Shown in pieces: positions 7,779 to 15,048 of a stretch of 37,551 nt of DNA. Under the pieces are notes generated by a model that was given only the letters and a program-made list of their open reading frames with translations, did no database searches and was not told the DNA's origin. A program made the position numbers and the translations under genes. Positions within the stretch are counted from its first letter, which is position 1, and each line of letters begins with the position of its first letter. The DNA comes from an uncultured Acetatifactor sp. (GTDB lineage Bacteria; Bacillota; Clostridia; Lachnospirales; Lachnospiraceae): assembly GCA_934402315.1 (NCBI GenBank), contig CAKRTS010000023.1, positions 1 through 37,551 of the forward strand, in the 5' to 3' direction.

Positions 7779-8619
7779 TCACCTCCTGATAAGCTTGATT
7801 TATCCACTGTCTTGCACTATCTACATATTCTTCCACCACATCAAAGCCTGCAAATCTACGTCCCAAACTCACAGCCACATAGCCTGTTGTTCCACTTCCT
7901 AACCACGGATCAACTACCAAATCTCCCTTTTCTGTCACAGCCTTAATATACTTTTCTGGGAGATAAAAGGGTTGCGTTGCTTGATGATTACCAATCCTAG
8001 CCGATACCGACCCTGTAATAATATTTTTAGGGAGCGCACCTTTCAGATTAGGCTGTATTTTTTTATTTTTCCTTACGTAGGTATTTCCGTTAGCTCTAGG
8101 TTTGTATTCATAGTCTTCATAGGTTTTCACACTATGAGATTCATACGGTCTCCGTATTGCATCCAAATTAATCGTCCACTTTGGTGAAACTGAAAACCAC
8201 AAATTTTGTTCATATGCGTCCTGGCAAGCAACCCTTAAGCCCGTAGGCACCGGATTCTCTTTAACCCAAATTTCAATATCTACACAATGTAATCCCCATT
8301 CTTCTTCCATCTTTATAGCTAACTTTTCCACTACAAGTGATCTTTTAGATGACATTGTAGTTGTGGATTTTTCTCTATTTGCTTTTACATTTATCACAAT
8401 AAAGCCATCATCCCTAAGCTTCGTTATGGACGCATCAATGAACGGACTGATTTTCTCAATGTATTCGAACGATTTCCAATTGCCATAATCCCGTTCTGCA
8501 TTTGGATATGGTGGTGAACCGTATACAAGCTTTATTGACTTGTCCGGTAAAGTAAGAATTCCTTGAACTCCATCTCTACAGACAACAGCAAAGCCCTCAT
8601 CATTGATTTGATTAATCAT
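7765..8619 (-). CDS. Beta-class DNA methyltransferase 2 (SPPY type)
   Basis: 284 residues. The catalytic motif SPPY is at 35-38 (YGSPPYPNAERDYG) and the SAM-binding motif DPWLGSGTT at 237-245, the order of beta-class N4-cytosine/N6-adenine methyltransferases. SPPY is most often seen in N4-cytosine enzymes, but target base cannot be told from motif alone. A lysine-rich region (YVRKNKKIQP) between the motifs may be the target-recognition part. It overlaps methyltransferase 1 by eight bases. The shared tail RDYG after the catalytic motif suggests the two are paralogues that methylate different strands or different sites to protect host DNA from the helicase-nuclease downstream. Confidence 0.9.
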   Translation of the reverse strand: MINQINDEGFAVVCRDGVQGILTLPDKSIKLVYGSPPYPNAERDYGNWKSFEYIEKISPFIDASITKLRDDGFIVINVKANREKSTTTMSSKRSLVVEKLAIKMEEEWGLHCVDIEIWVKENPVPTGLRVACQDAYEQNLWFSVSPKWTINLDAIRRPYESHSVKTYEDYEYKPRANGNTYVRKNKKIQPNLKGALPKNIITGSVSARIGNHQATQPFYLPEKYIKAVTEKGDLVVDPWLGSGTTGYVAVSLGRRFAGFDVVEEYVDSARQWINQAYQEVNASD

Positions 8620-9541
8620 TCTTTGCTTCCCCCACCTCTATCTTGTTTCTATCCGCCTCTTCTTGCTCTAGTCTCGCAGTAGCTAACTCACAATATTCAG
8701 GGTTTGCATCTATTCCTATCCATCGCCTATTATTTTTACTAGCTACAGCCGCTGTCGTACCAGATCCTGAAAACGGATCTAATACAATCTGTCCTTCCAG
8801 ACTCCCTGATAAAACAAAAAATTCCACCAACTTTTCAGGAAATCGTGCTGGATGCGCTATATTCTTTTCCTTACATAGCTTAATGAAAGTATCATTGCTA
8901 CTTGTATTTGCCACTTCAATCACGGAGCCTGGATCAGAACCACCATTATCACTCCATATTTTTTCACAATTAAAATTATGTGTACTAGGTCTTGTGTTTT
9001 GATTTCTATCTCCTTTACCTTTCCCTTCAAGATATTTTTGCATATCTTTACTGTAAGGTTTTCTAATAGGATCTAGCTCAAATGTCCAATTCTCAGATTT
9101 AGCAAGCCAAAAACAATATTCGTGTGATTTCTTGGTGCGGCCGTAGCCGCCTCTTGAATATACATTTGGAGGCGTTGCTGGATTATACCAAATATAATCC
9201 CTCACAAGATGAAAACCAACTCGTTTACATAAAGCAACAACTAATTCAAAAACATATAAATGCTGAAAGCCATCAACCACTTTATCATTTATATTCAATA
9301 TGAAACTTCCATTATCCTTTAAAAGCCTATATATTTGTTTTGCCTTGGGCATGAACCATTCGACATAATCATTTGGATCTATTGAAGACTCTGTTCGACC
9401 ATAATCTCTTTGATCCGCATATGGTGGAGATGTAATTATCAAATCTATGCTCTTTTCCGGCATACTTTTCATTACTGTTTCACAATCACCAATAATAAAT
9501 TTATTTTCAAAATCCTTTATCGTACTTTTACGTCTAGCCAA
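8612..9541 (-). CDS. Beta-class DNA methyltransferase 1 (TSPPY type)
   Basis: 309 residues. TSPPY at 37-41 (TSPPYADQRDYGR), SAM-binding motif DPFSGSGTT at 255-263 followed by GIDANPEYCELA. This is the beta-class order, as in N4-cytosine and some N6-adenine type II methyltransferases. The start is a TTG at 9541 with GAGGTG five bases upstream; no better ATG exists near the N-terminus, and the TTG may keep expression low. First gene of the eight-gene operon. A decayed HTH regulator lies just upstream. I infer a protective modification role, possibly pairing with methyltransferase 2 to modify both strands of an asymmetric site. Confidence 0.9.
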   Translation of the reverse strand: MARRKSTIKDFENKFIIGDCETVMKSMPEKSIDLIITSPPYADQRDYGRTESSIDPNDYVEWFMPKAKQIYRLLKDNGSFILNINDKVVDGFQHLYVFELVVALCKRVGFHLVRDYIWYNPATPPNVYSRGGYGRTKKSHEYCFWLAKSENWTFELDPIRKPYSKDMQKYLEGKGKGDRNQNTRPSTHNFNCEKIWSDNGGSDPGSVIEVANTSSNDTFIKLCKEKNIAHPARFPEKLVEFFVLSGSLEGQIVLDPFSGSGTTAAVASKNNRRWIGIDANPEYCELATARLEQEEADRNKIEVGEAKND

Positions 9542-9604
9542 CTTAACACCTCTTCTAAAATTTGTATGAGTCTAAATTTCCTTTGTCTCGCTGGAATCTA
9601 CTAA

Positions 9605-9789
9605 CTACAATCCCATAATGTTAGAGAACTCGAAGTTAAGCGCATTACATATACGCACAAGCACATCCGTGGTTACATTCTCGTTTTTCTTAGCTTTCCA
9701 TCGAAAATAAACTAATACCTGTTACACCCTTAACTCTTTCTTTTCCATATCTTTATCTAGATATAATTTCTTATGTTTACCCTAGACAT
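9605..9789 (-). pseudogene. Decayed XRE-type HTH regulator
   Basis: The minus strand reads LDKDMEKKELR, then (after a frame change) TGISLFSME, then (after another) KNENVTTDVLVRICNALN and FEFSNIMGL before a TAG. Assembled, this is the common small XRE regulator ending in KNENVTTDVL. At least two frameshifts and an in-frame TAA inactivate it. It lies about 65 bases upstream of the methyltransferase operon in the same direction and was plausibly its control protein. Loss would leave the operon without that regulation. Confidence 0.7.
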
Positions 9790-9874
9790 CGCATTCTTTC
9801 ATTTACCTCTCGTATTAGAACTTCTTTGGACAAATTCCGGCAATGAAATTGCAGACAAAATCTACTTTCTCAAA

Positions 9875-9908
9875 ATTATATTATAAGCTTTTTCCGTTTT
9901 TTTCAATA
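9875..9908 (-). promoter_or_regulatory. Weak candidate promoter of the methyltransferase operon
   Basis: On the minus strand TTGAAA precedes two overlapping TATAAT boxes (plus-strand 9875-9885) with spacers of 15 or 20 bases, both off the optimum of 17. It is the best sigma-A-like site upstream of the regulator remnant and the operon. The rest of 9790-9958 is AT-rich and shows no gene. Confidence 0.3.
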
Positions 9909-9958
9909 GCTGAACAAACATAACTGCAAAAACGTTTTCGCTTTAGTTATCATATCTT

Positions 9959-10804
9959 CTAACATTCGGCCAATATTTCATCCATCAACTCAACCACCAC
10001 GTCACACGCATCCTCAAACGCAATGTCCGTTGCATACTCAAAATCTTTCTGATAGTTCTTCCACTGTCTCTGCATTACTTCACTATTTTTAACCGTATCC
10101 ATAATGCCACGATACTCCTTAACCACCACTGACGAGCCTCGTTTCTCTGTGGTAGCATTCAAGGCCGCCTTCAACGCACCCGGCTCTATGTTTGCATATT
10201 GTAGTTTGCCCAATATGTATATATCATAGTAATCTCTTGGTCTGGTATTCTGATCACCTCTGGATATGACTGTTTCCAGTTTTTCTGCCATAATGGTTTC
10301 CAAATTATACGCAAGCACCGAAATACTTCTATCCTCCAAGAGAAGCTTGAATTGATACTCTATCTCTTTCGGTGTAATCTTGTCCCCTGTGGTAATATCC
10401 AATTTCAACGGAACAGCCATTGGCGGATAATTTGCAGACAGAGAAACACGATACCCGGTATATACATCGCCCTCTCGAATTTCTCCGATGCTACGGAAAC
10501 TAAAGGTCACATCATCATCTAATTCTATTTTGCAAATCTCTTCAAACATTTCCCGAACAGTCTGTTCATTGACAGGCAATCCTTTTATGGTTGCATCCAT
10601 ATCCATGGTGGCTCTGGTATCAAGTCCTACCATAGCTGCAATCAGGAAACCGCCCTTCAAAATAAAATTCTGCTGATATTTCGAAATAGATATTCGTTCC
10701 AGCAATCTTTCCAACATAAAATTCTGCATTACAAGCTGTGCGGATATATGTTTTTCTTTTGCCAGATTTTTGATGATTGCTTTCAACTGCATTGCATTCT
10801 TCAT
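9959..10804 (-). CDS. abiEii: AbiEii-type nucleotidyltransferase toxin
   Basis: 281 residues. The nucleotidyltransferase signature is clear: LKGGFLI with GG at 51-52, then TRATMDMDAT with D68 and D70 as metal ligands, and the later conserved EKLETVISRGDQNTRPRDYYDI. AbiEii toxins transfer nucleotides to targets (tRNA for the related MenT family) and cause growth arrest or abortive infection. The ATG overlaps the antitoxin stop (ATGA) with GGAGG upstream, the classic abiE arrangement. Full length, no lesion seen. The exact substrate is not evident. Confidence 0.9.
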   Translation of the reverse strand: MKNAMQLKAIIKNLAKEKHISAQLVMQNFMLERLLERISISKYQQNFILKGGFLIAAMVGLDTRATMDMDATIKGLPVNEQTVREMFEEICKIELDDDVTFSFRSIGEIREGDVYTGYRVSLSANYPPMAVPLKLDITTGDKITPKEIEYQFKLLLEDRSISVLAYNLETIMAEKLETVISRGDQNTRPRDYYDIYILGKLQYANIEPGALKAALNATTEKRGSSVVVKEYRGIMDTVKNSEVMQRQWKNYQKDFEYATDIAFEDACDVVVELMDEILAEC

Positions 10805-11394
10805 AACAGCACCTCCAGATATGCTCTAAGTTTTTTTTCCACCTTCAAGGTTTTTGCATATTCTGACAAGAGCGGAATATTTTTATCCATTCTAGCTGCA
10901 TACCGTTTAAAAGCCTCCGTCACTATCTGAATATCCACATGACTACGGGTGCGTAAAATATCACAGAGTGTGCGCTCCACACTATAAGCTCTTACTGTAT
11001 TACCGCCCGGCGTAAGCACTTTTACCACTCCCAAATCATACAGGGCTTCATTACATTGCACACACCAGATGTTTTCTTCTTTTGGCTTTGTCAAATTATA
11101 ATTCGCAGGAAAAGTCATGTGATACCTGTTTGGAGTCCTATCCGTTAAATTCCAAAGGAATAATGCTGTTTCATGAGAATAGATTCCTCTTTTAAAACGA
11201 TTCTGCAAATTAAAGATCTCGTCACCCCATATCTCTGGCAAAATATAAACACCTCTTGCTGACTTTTCAATCATGCCTTTATCAACGAGATATTTGATAT
11301 TCCCACGAGAGATGCCTGCCGCAACCACCATTGCAGTAGTAACTGTACCATTATTCTCCTTTGCCATCTTGATAATTTCTTCAGTTGCTCCCAC
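10801..11394 (-). CDS. abiEi: AbiEi-type antitoxin
   Basis: 197 residues, starting at GTG 11394 with GGAAGG eight bases upstream. The N-terminal winged helix (TTAMVVAAGISRGNIKYLVDKGMIEKSARGVYIL) and the following RGIYSHETALFLWNLTDRTP segment are typical of AbiEi; the C-terminal region (AYSVERTLCDILRTRS) is the second family domain. AbiEi neutralises AbiEii without direct binding (type IV) and represses its own promoter by binding inverted repeats. It sits directly upstream of and overlaps the toxin gene. A strong promoter lies 40-70 bases upstream. Confidence 0.92.
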   Translation of the reverse strand: MGATEEIIKMAKENNGTVTTAMVVAAGISRGNIKYLVDKGMIEKSARGVYILPEIWGDEIFNLQNRFKRGIYSHETALFLWNLTDRTPNRYHMTFPANYNLTKPKEENIWCVQCNEALYDLGVVKVLTPGGNTVRAYSVERTLCDILRTRSHVDIQIVTEAFKRYAARMDKNIPLLSEYAKTLKVEKKLRAYLEVLL

Positions 11395-11432
11395 GATAGT
11401 TTCCTTCCTGCTTATTGACTTTCACGCTTGCA

Positions 11433-11461
11433 ATTATATTTTTACTCGGCATAAAGGTCAA
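11433..11461 (-). promoter_or_regulatory. abiE promoter
   Basis: Minus strand TTGACC (plus 11456-11461), 17-base spacer, TATAAT (plus 11433-11438), about 40 bases before the abiEi GTG. This is near the sigma-A consensus. Self-repression by AbiEi at such a site is known for the family; a specific operator was not identified here. Confidence 0.75.
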
Positions 11462-11535
11462 TAAAATATTTCTTATTTCCCTATCTTTATTACTTAGATT
11501 GTATACCTAACTATATGCTTCACTCTTTCCTTCAT

Positions 11536-12255
11536 CTATTGCATACATCTTGGGCATTTTCGAATTGCAATATCACAACCATTAGCCTCATATTCAAATC
11601 CACACTCATTGCAATGTAGCAAATAAGCCATTTGATTATAGTGATTACCTAATTTATTTAAACATCCATAATTTTCTTGATTATTACGATTTATATAACC
11701 TTTTACCAATGTTTTTCCTACTTTTTTCTTGGCTTCTCCATGTTTTGACTTTATTTCCTTTTTCCCTGTAACATCTTTAATGTACTTTCTCACCGGAACA
11801 ACAGGTGTGATACGCTCGTCATTAGAAATAGTTGCATCAAGCTCAAGTAACTTGTTGATACGAATTGTATAAAAGTTCATGCTTGAGACATAACTTCTGT
11901 ACTGCCATGCTAATGCTCCCGGACCATTATATATTTCTTGAATTGTTCCCGACTCTTTATCCAAATACTCTACAAGTAAGTATTCAGGTTCTTCTCGAAT
12001 TACAATAGAATCTTTCCCCTGAGTCCCTTTAATCTGAACCTTTTTCCCCGCCACTTCTCCATCATGAGTTTTTTCAGATTGTTTATACAAAGTAATTCCA
12101 TATGCTTGCGCAGTTAATACTTCAACAATATTTCCTATAAGTATTCCATCCAACTTAAATGATTTTTCTGGAAATACTTGTTGTATTTCAAATGTAATTC
12201 TATTTAACTCTTTTATCTTCTCAGATAAAAAAGCTACTCTCTCTTGCTCTGTCAT
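11536..12255 (-). CDS. DUF6998-like protein with C-terminal zinc ribbon
   Basis: 239 residues. The N-terminal part (FKLDGILIGNIVEVLTAQAYG, HDGEVAGKKVQIKGTQG, then YLLVEYLDKESG and YNGPGALAW) fits the DUF6998 family. E45, D65 and Q74-x-K76 are spaced like a PD-(D/E)XK nuclease core. A linker rich in lysine leads to a zinc ribbon with C215-x-x-C218 and C234-x-x-C237. It is a single gene between the MazG-like gene and abiE, same strand, with GGAG six bases before the ATG. A solitary restriction nuclease is plausible, but the nuclease assignment rests on pattern only. Confidence 0.65.
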   Translation of the reverse strand: MTEQERVAFLSEKIKELNRITFEIQQVFPEKSFKLDGILIGNIVEVLTAQAYGITLYKQSEKTHDGEVAGKKVQIKGTQGKDSIVIREEPEYLLVEYLDKESGTIQEIYNGPGALAWQYRSYVSSMNFYTIRINKLLELDATISNDERITPVVPVRKYIKDVTGKKEIKSKHGEAKKKVGKTLVKGYINRNNQENYGCLNKLGNHYNQMAYLLHCNECGFEYEANGCDIAIRKCPRCMQ

Positions 12256-12326
12256 ACACTTCTCCCACTGCTATCAGCTTACTACTTCATATCCTCCGAA
12301 TCTACTCCCCTACTGCCTTTCCATAC

Positions 12327-12647
12327 CTATAGCTGATCGTACTTTGCTGCACTTCCCTTTGCTTTTTCTACCGGATACTTGGCCTCATTCTGAGTCATCT
12401 TCATATTAATAATTTCATCAGCATCTAAGCCGAGTTTATCCAGTAGATTCTGGCTGTACACCATTACATCCGCAAGTTCTTCCTTGATATGCTGTAAATC
12501 GTATTCTTTATCAGACCATTGAAAGCATTCCAACAGTTCCGCAGCTTCTATCACAATTGATTTTGCGAGGTTTGCCGGTGAATGGAACTGATCCCAGTCA
12601 CGGTCTTCTGTGAATTTTCTAATTCTATCTATAGTTTCTTGTTTCAT
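12327..12647 (-). CDS. MazG-like nucleotide pyrophosphohydrolase
   Basis: 106 residues from the ATG at 12647, which has AAAGGAG seven bases upstream; a longer frame starting at 12704 overlaps the preceding gene and is not used. Metal-binding motifs E34-x-x-E37 and E57-x-x-D60 are in place (VIEAAELLECFQW, EELADVMVY), and the end (EAKYPVEKAKGSAAKYDQL) is typical of the short all-alpha NTP pyrophosphatases. They hydrolyse (d)NTPs to monophosphates. It follows the GIY-YIG/DUF2075 gene by 11 bases, so the two are cotranscribed; depletion of nucleotides during infection is a reasonable inferred role. Confidence 0.88.
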   Translation of the reverse strand: MKQETIDRIRKFTEDRDWDQFHSPANLAKSIVIEAAELLECFQWSDKEYDLQHIKEELADVMVYSQNLLDKLGLDADEIINMKMTQNEAKYPVEKAKGSAAKYDQL

Positions 12648-12658
12648 GGTCTCTCCTT

Positions 12659-14413
12659 TTATTTTGCTGCCGCCAACAATGCTGCTTGAAGCTCTGGATC
12701 GCATGCGTATATGTACATCCCATTAACTCCACGTGTCATTAAAACTCTCACTTCATGCTGAATCAATATTTCGCCAAATTTCTTCTTTGTGCCATCTGAT
12801 AAAGTCCTGTTTCGGACAGCTTTTTCATTGCTGCTGGCAGATGGATCAAATACTACTTTCCCATCGCGATACTTCACTGAAGGGCCAAGAATTACTCCTG
12901 CATAGCTTAAGTCGAATCCCTGAATCGTAAATGTAGATCCAACTTCATGAATTGTCTGTGGCTGTTCCGCCCACGCCAAGCCCTTTATGCTCCGTTTATC
13001 TTTTATAGAAAGTTCTTCCTTTAATTGTTTATTCCATGGTTTGTGCCATTTCCCTATAGAAACTTCCCAATATTTCATTAAACGATCTTCGGGTTTGTGA
13101 CCAGAACTATATTTCCAATCATATGTTGCTATCACTCTCGATAACGCCGAATCATTTTCCTTCGCCCTTTTCTGAATTTCTAAATCAAGCAGCTCCGGCT
13201 TATCAAAAATTTTAATACTATACCCCCCAAACGTTTCCGGAATTTTCTTTAACTCCCCTCTTTTTGTAAAAGAATCAATCCAATCCATTGTTGCCGGATC
13301 AACCTGCATACGCAGTTGTTTATCTAATATGATGTGATTACCGGACGCTTTAGCTTGGTTTCGATATTGTTCAAGAATCTGTGCTTCCCAAAACTGTTCT
13401 GTTGTAAGAATCTGATTTTCATCAAACATAACCACTGTCACGCGTGCTCTATCAATAATATCCTTAAGCTGATTCTCGCCCTGATATGATTGCTTACCCT
13501 GTGTAAGGAGCAAATGGGCTTCATCAATAAATGCAACATCTACAGGATCGTCCACTGAATGATCATTAATAAATGCAGTCGGTTTGCTTATGACTTTCCC
13601 ATACTTCTCAGTTAAGCCAAGCTTATCAGCTATCTGCTCATATACAGTAATTTGCTCATCGTGATTAACCAATAAATAACATTTTAAGTCTTTGCAATTT
13701 TCTTCCGCCTGGCAATACAATTCATAAAATGTACTGCTATTAAGAACTGTTTTTCCTGTACCTGCTTCACCATCAATGAAGATTAATTGCTTTGTTTCAC
13801 CATTTTCGAGCGCTTTTGTAATCTTAAAAATAATTAACTCTCTAGCCTTTTCCTGCTCTTTTGTAAGCTTATGAAGTGGCGAAGCCTTATATATTGCGGA
13901 ATCCTTTATTACACTTTCTGTCGGAAACAATTCCTTATTTTCATTACGCAAGCCTCTCCAAATTTTACTGAAAATTTCATCCATTTCTTCCATTGGATAA
14001 TAACTTGTCTGAGGATTATCCCTCAAATTATGCACATGTTTTACACGTTCTACGCTCATCATATAATGCATTAATCGATTTTCTATATCGAGTGTCATTG
14101 ATTTATTAAAATGCTCATGTCCAATGATAAAAAGAGTAGCCTCTTTCTCACCTAATTTACTTTGCCATCTTGTCTTATCTGACGCTGCATCATAATGCTG
14201 ACGAGTCCTCTTGAAAATATCATTTGACTCACCCACATACACCTCGAAGTCTCCAGAATCTTTCCAATTGTGAATATAAACCGTTGGAAAATTCATAATT
14301 ATTTCGCGTGTCTTCTCATCTTCTGCTTGTAATGATACATTTTCAAAGAAATCTAAGGCATCTCGACTATCCTTAATTTGCTTAATAATTGGCTTTGCTA
14401 TACTACTTCTCAT
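12659..14413 (-). CDS. GIY-YIG nuclease-DUF2075 P-loop NTPase fusion
   Basis: 584 residues. Residues 44-120 form a GIY-YIG-like module (TVYIHNW... FEVYVGESNDIFKRTRQHY, later E111 in LDIENRLMHYMM). From about 180 the DUF2075 (Schlafen-type helicase) domain has Walker A GEAGTGKT at 215-222, a Walker B region VAFIDEAHLLL, and the late motif FTIQGFDLSYAGVILGP. Together these suggest a nucleic-acid motor with a nicking domain. Its ATG has AAAGG eight bases upstream. Strong promoter 200 bases upstream; a small damaged frame lies between promoter and start. With the MazG-like gene downstream it forms a two-gene cassette likely to be antiviral (inference). Confidence 0.88.
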   Translation of the reverse strand: MRSSIAKPIIKQIKDSRDALDFFENVSLQAEDEKTREIIMNFPTVYIHNWKDSGDFEVYVGESNDIFKRTRQHYDAASDKTRWQSKLGEKEATLFIIGHEHFNKSMTLDIENRLMHYMMSVERVKHVHNLRDNPQTSYYPMEEMDEIFSKIWRGLRNENKELFPTESVIKDSAIYKASPLHKLTKEQEKARELIIFKITKALENGETKQLIFIDGEAGTGKTVLNSSTFYELYCQAEENCKDLKCYLLVNHDEQITVYEQIADKLGLTEKYGKVISKPTAFINDHSVDDPVDVAFIDEAHLLLTQGKQSYQGENQLKDIIDRARVTVVMFDENQILTTEQFWEAQILEQYRNQAKASGNHIILDKQLRMQVDPATMDWIDSFTKRGELKKIPETFGGYSIKIFDKPELLDLEIQKRAKENDSALSRVIATYDWKYSSGHKPEDRLMKYWEVSIGKWHKPWNKQLKEELSIKDKRSIKGLAWAEQPQTIHEVGSTFTIQGFDLSYAGVILGPSVKYRDGKVVFDPSASSNEKAVRNRTLSDGTKKKFGEILIQHEVRVLMTRGVNGMYIYACDPELQAALLAAAK

Positions 14414-14416
14414 TTT

Positions 14417-14608
14417 TTAGGCCTTTCTGGGCTTCTTAGGTTTTACAAAATCAATTCTCTTATCAACTAAGTCTACGCCTAGGATATTCCCTTCTTTACA
14501 TAAAAATAACAGCTTATCCTTGTGTAATTCTCTATCTCTTTTTCTTTTACGGATAATTTTACAAAGTTCAAAAATAACCTCCGTATATAAGCCTGCAATA
14601 CTGTATTC
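14417..14608 (-). pseudogene. Short damaged frame ahead of the DUF2075 gene
   Basis: The minus strand is open for 63 codons, ending HKDKLLFLCKEGNILGVDLV ... PKKPRKA just before the DUF2075 start, but has no usable start codon. GGAGG at 14578-14582 instead places a TTG at 14571 six bases away in a different frame, which gives a 30-residue peptide (LNFVKLSVKEKEIENY...). The two may be halves of one small gene split by a frameshift. The protein family is not recognised. Confidence 0.35.
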
Positions 14609-14610
14609 CT

Positions 14611-14639
14611 ATTATATTACGTATTGCAAATACTTTCAA
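14611..14639 (-). promoter_or_regulatory. Promoter of the DUF2075-MazG cassette
   Basis: Minus strand TTGAAA (plus 14634-14639), exact 17-base spacer, TATAAT (plus 14611-14616). Near-consensus sigma-A promoter; no operator seen. Confidence 0.75.
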
Positions 14640-14728
14640 ACAGAATTTATCCTTTCCTCCTGTGAAGATAGACTACTAAGATATGCTTACCATCCGCCCA
14701 TTTCTAAAAATAGTACAAAATTGGATAT

Positions 14729-14762
14729 AAAAAAGGCGAAGTGCTTATCGTAACACTTCGCC
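14729..14762 (-). terminator. Intrinsic terminator after the XRE-ImmA-PIN operon
   Basis: GGCGAAGTG (14735-14743) pairs perfectly with CACTTCGCC (14754-14762), ten-base loop; on the minus strand the stem is followed by TTTTTT (14734-14729). It ends the 17.05-14.8 kb operon. Confidence 0.85.
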
Positions 14763-14767
14763 GAAAG

Positions 14768-14801
14768 CCTAACCGGTTTGAGCATGAAATGCTTGGTTAG
14801 G
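14768..14801 (-). other. Second hairpin in the 3' leader of the terminator
   Basis: CCTAACC (14768-14774) pairs with GGTTAGG (14795-14801), enclosing a second stem AGCAT (14781-14785) with ATGCT (14789-14793) and a three-base loop. It lies directly before the terminator hairpin in the transcript. It could protect the 3' end of the mRNA or be part of a small structured RNA; only the base pairing is observed. Confidence 0.5.
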
Positions 14802-14815
14802 TCTGCTTTACTATT

Positions 14816-15031
14816 TTATGCAATACTGAAACGCCCAGTATCCATGAGGCGAGCATTTTCTGGAACGGATTCACCAAATTTTCTTTTTTCCAATTTGTAT
14901 TGGCCGTTAGCTGCAAATACAGAATATGAACTTCCCGTACCTGTTTTCAAATTCTTAATTATCTTTGATAATGCACCATAAGCATACAATAATATGTAAA
15001 AGCTGTGTCGAATGCTCTGATTGCTTTGCAT
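14816..15031 (-). CDS. 71-aa protein, last gene of the XRE-ImmA-PIN operon
   Basis: 71 residues starting at ATG 15031 with AGGAG seven bases upstream, 17 bases after the PIN-like gene. The sequence (SFYILLYAYGALSKIIKNL, then YSVFAANGQYKLEKRKFGE) matches no family I know. The proper ribosome site, same strand and the terminator immediately after it argue for a real gene. A role as a partner of the PIN-like protein is possible but unsupported by motifs. Confidence 0.55.
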   Translation of the reverse strand: MQSNQSIRHSFYILLYAYGALSKIIKNLKTGTGSSYSVFAANGQYKLEKRKFGESVPENARLMDTGRFSIA

Positions 15032-15048
15032 GCAACTGCTCCTAGTAT

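Noticed and set aside
5108..9541. Type I or type III restriction-modification
   Set aside because: No HsdS-type specificity subunit and no Mod-type single methyltransferase; two beta-class enzymes and extra ATPase do not fit.
14768..14801. Type III toxin-antitoxin RNA
   Set aside because: Those antitoxin RNAs are tandem pseudoknot repeats beside a ToxN-like gene; only a single hairpin and no such toxin are seen.
14816..14981. 67-codon plus-strand frame opposite the 71-aa gene
   Set aside because: No ribosome site, and the minus-strand frame has one and fits the operon.
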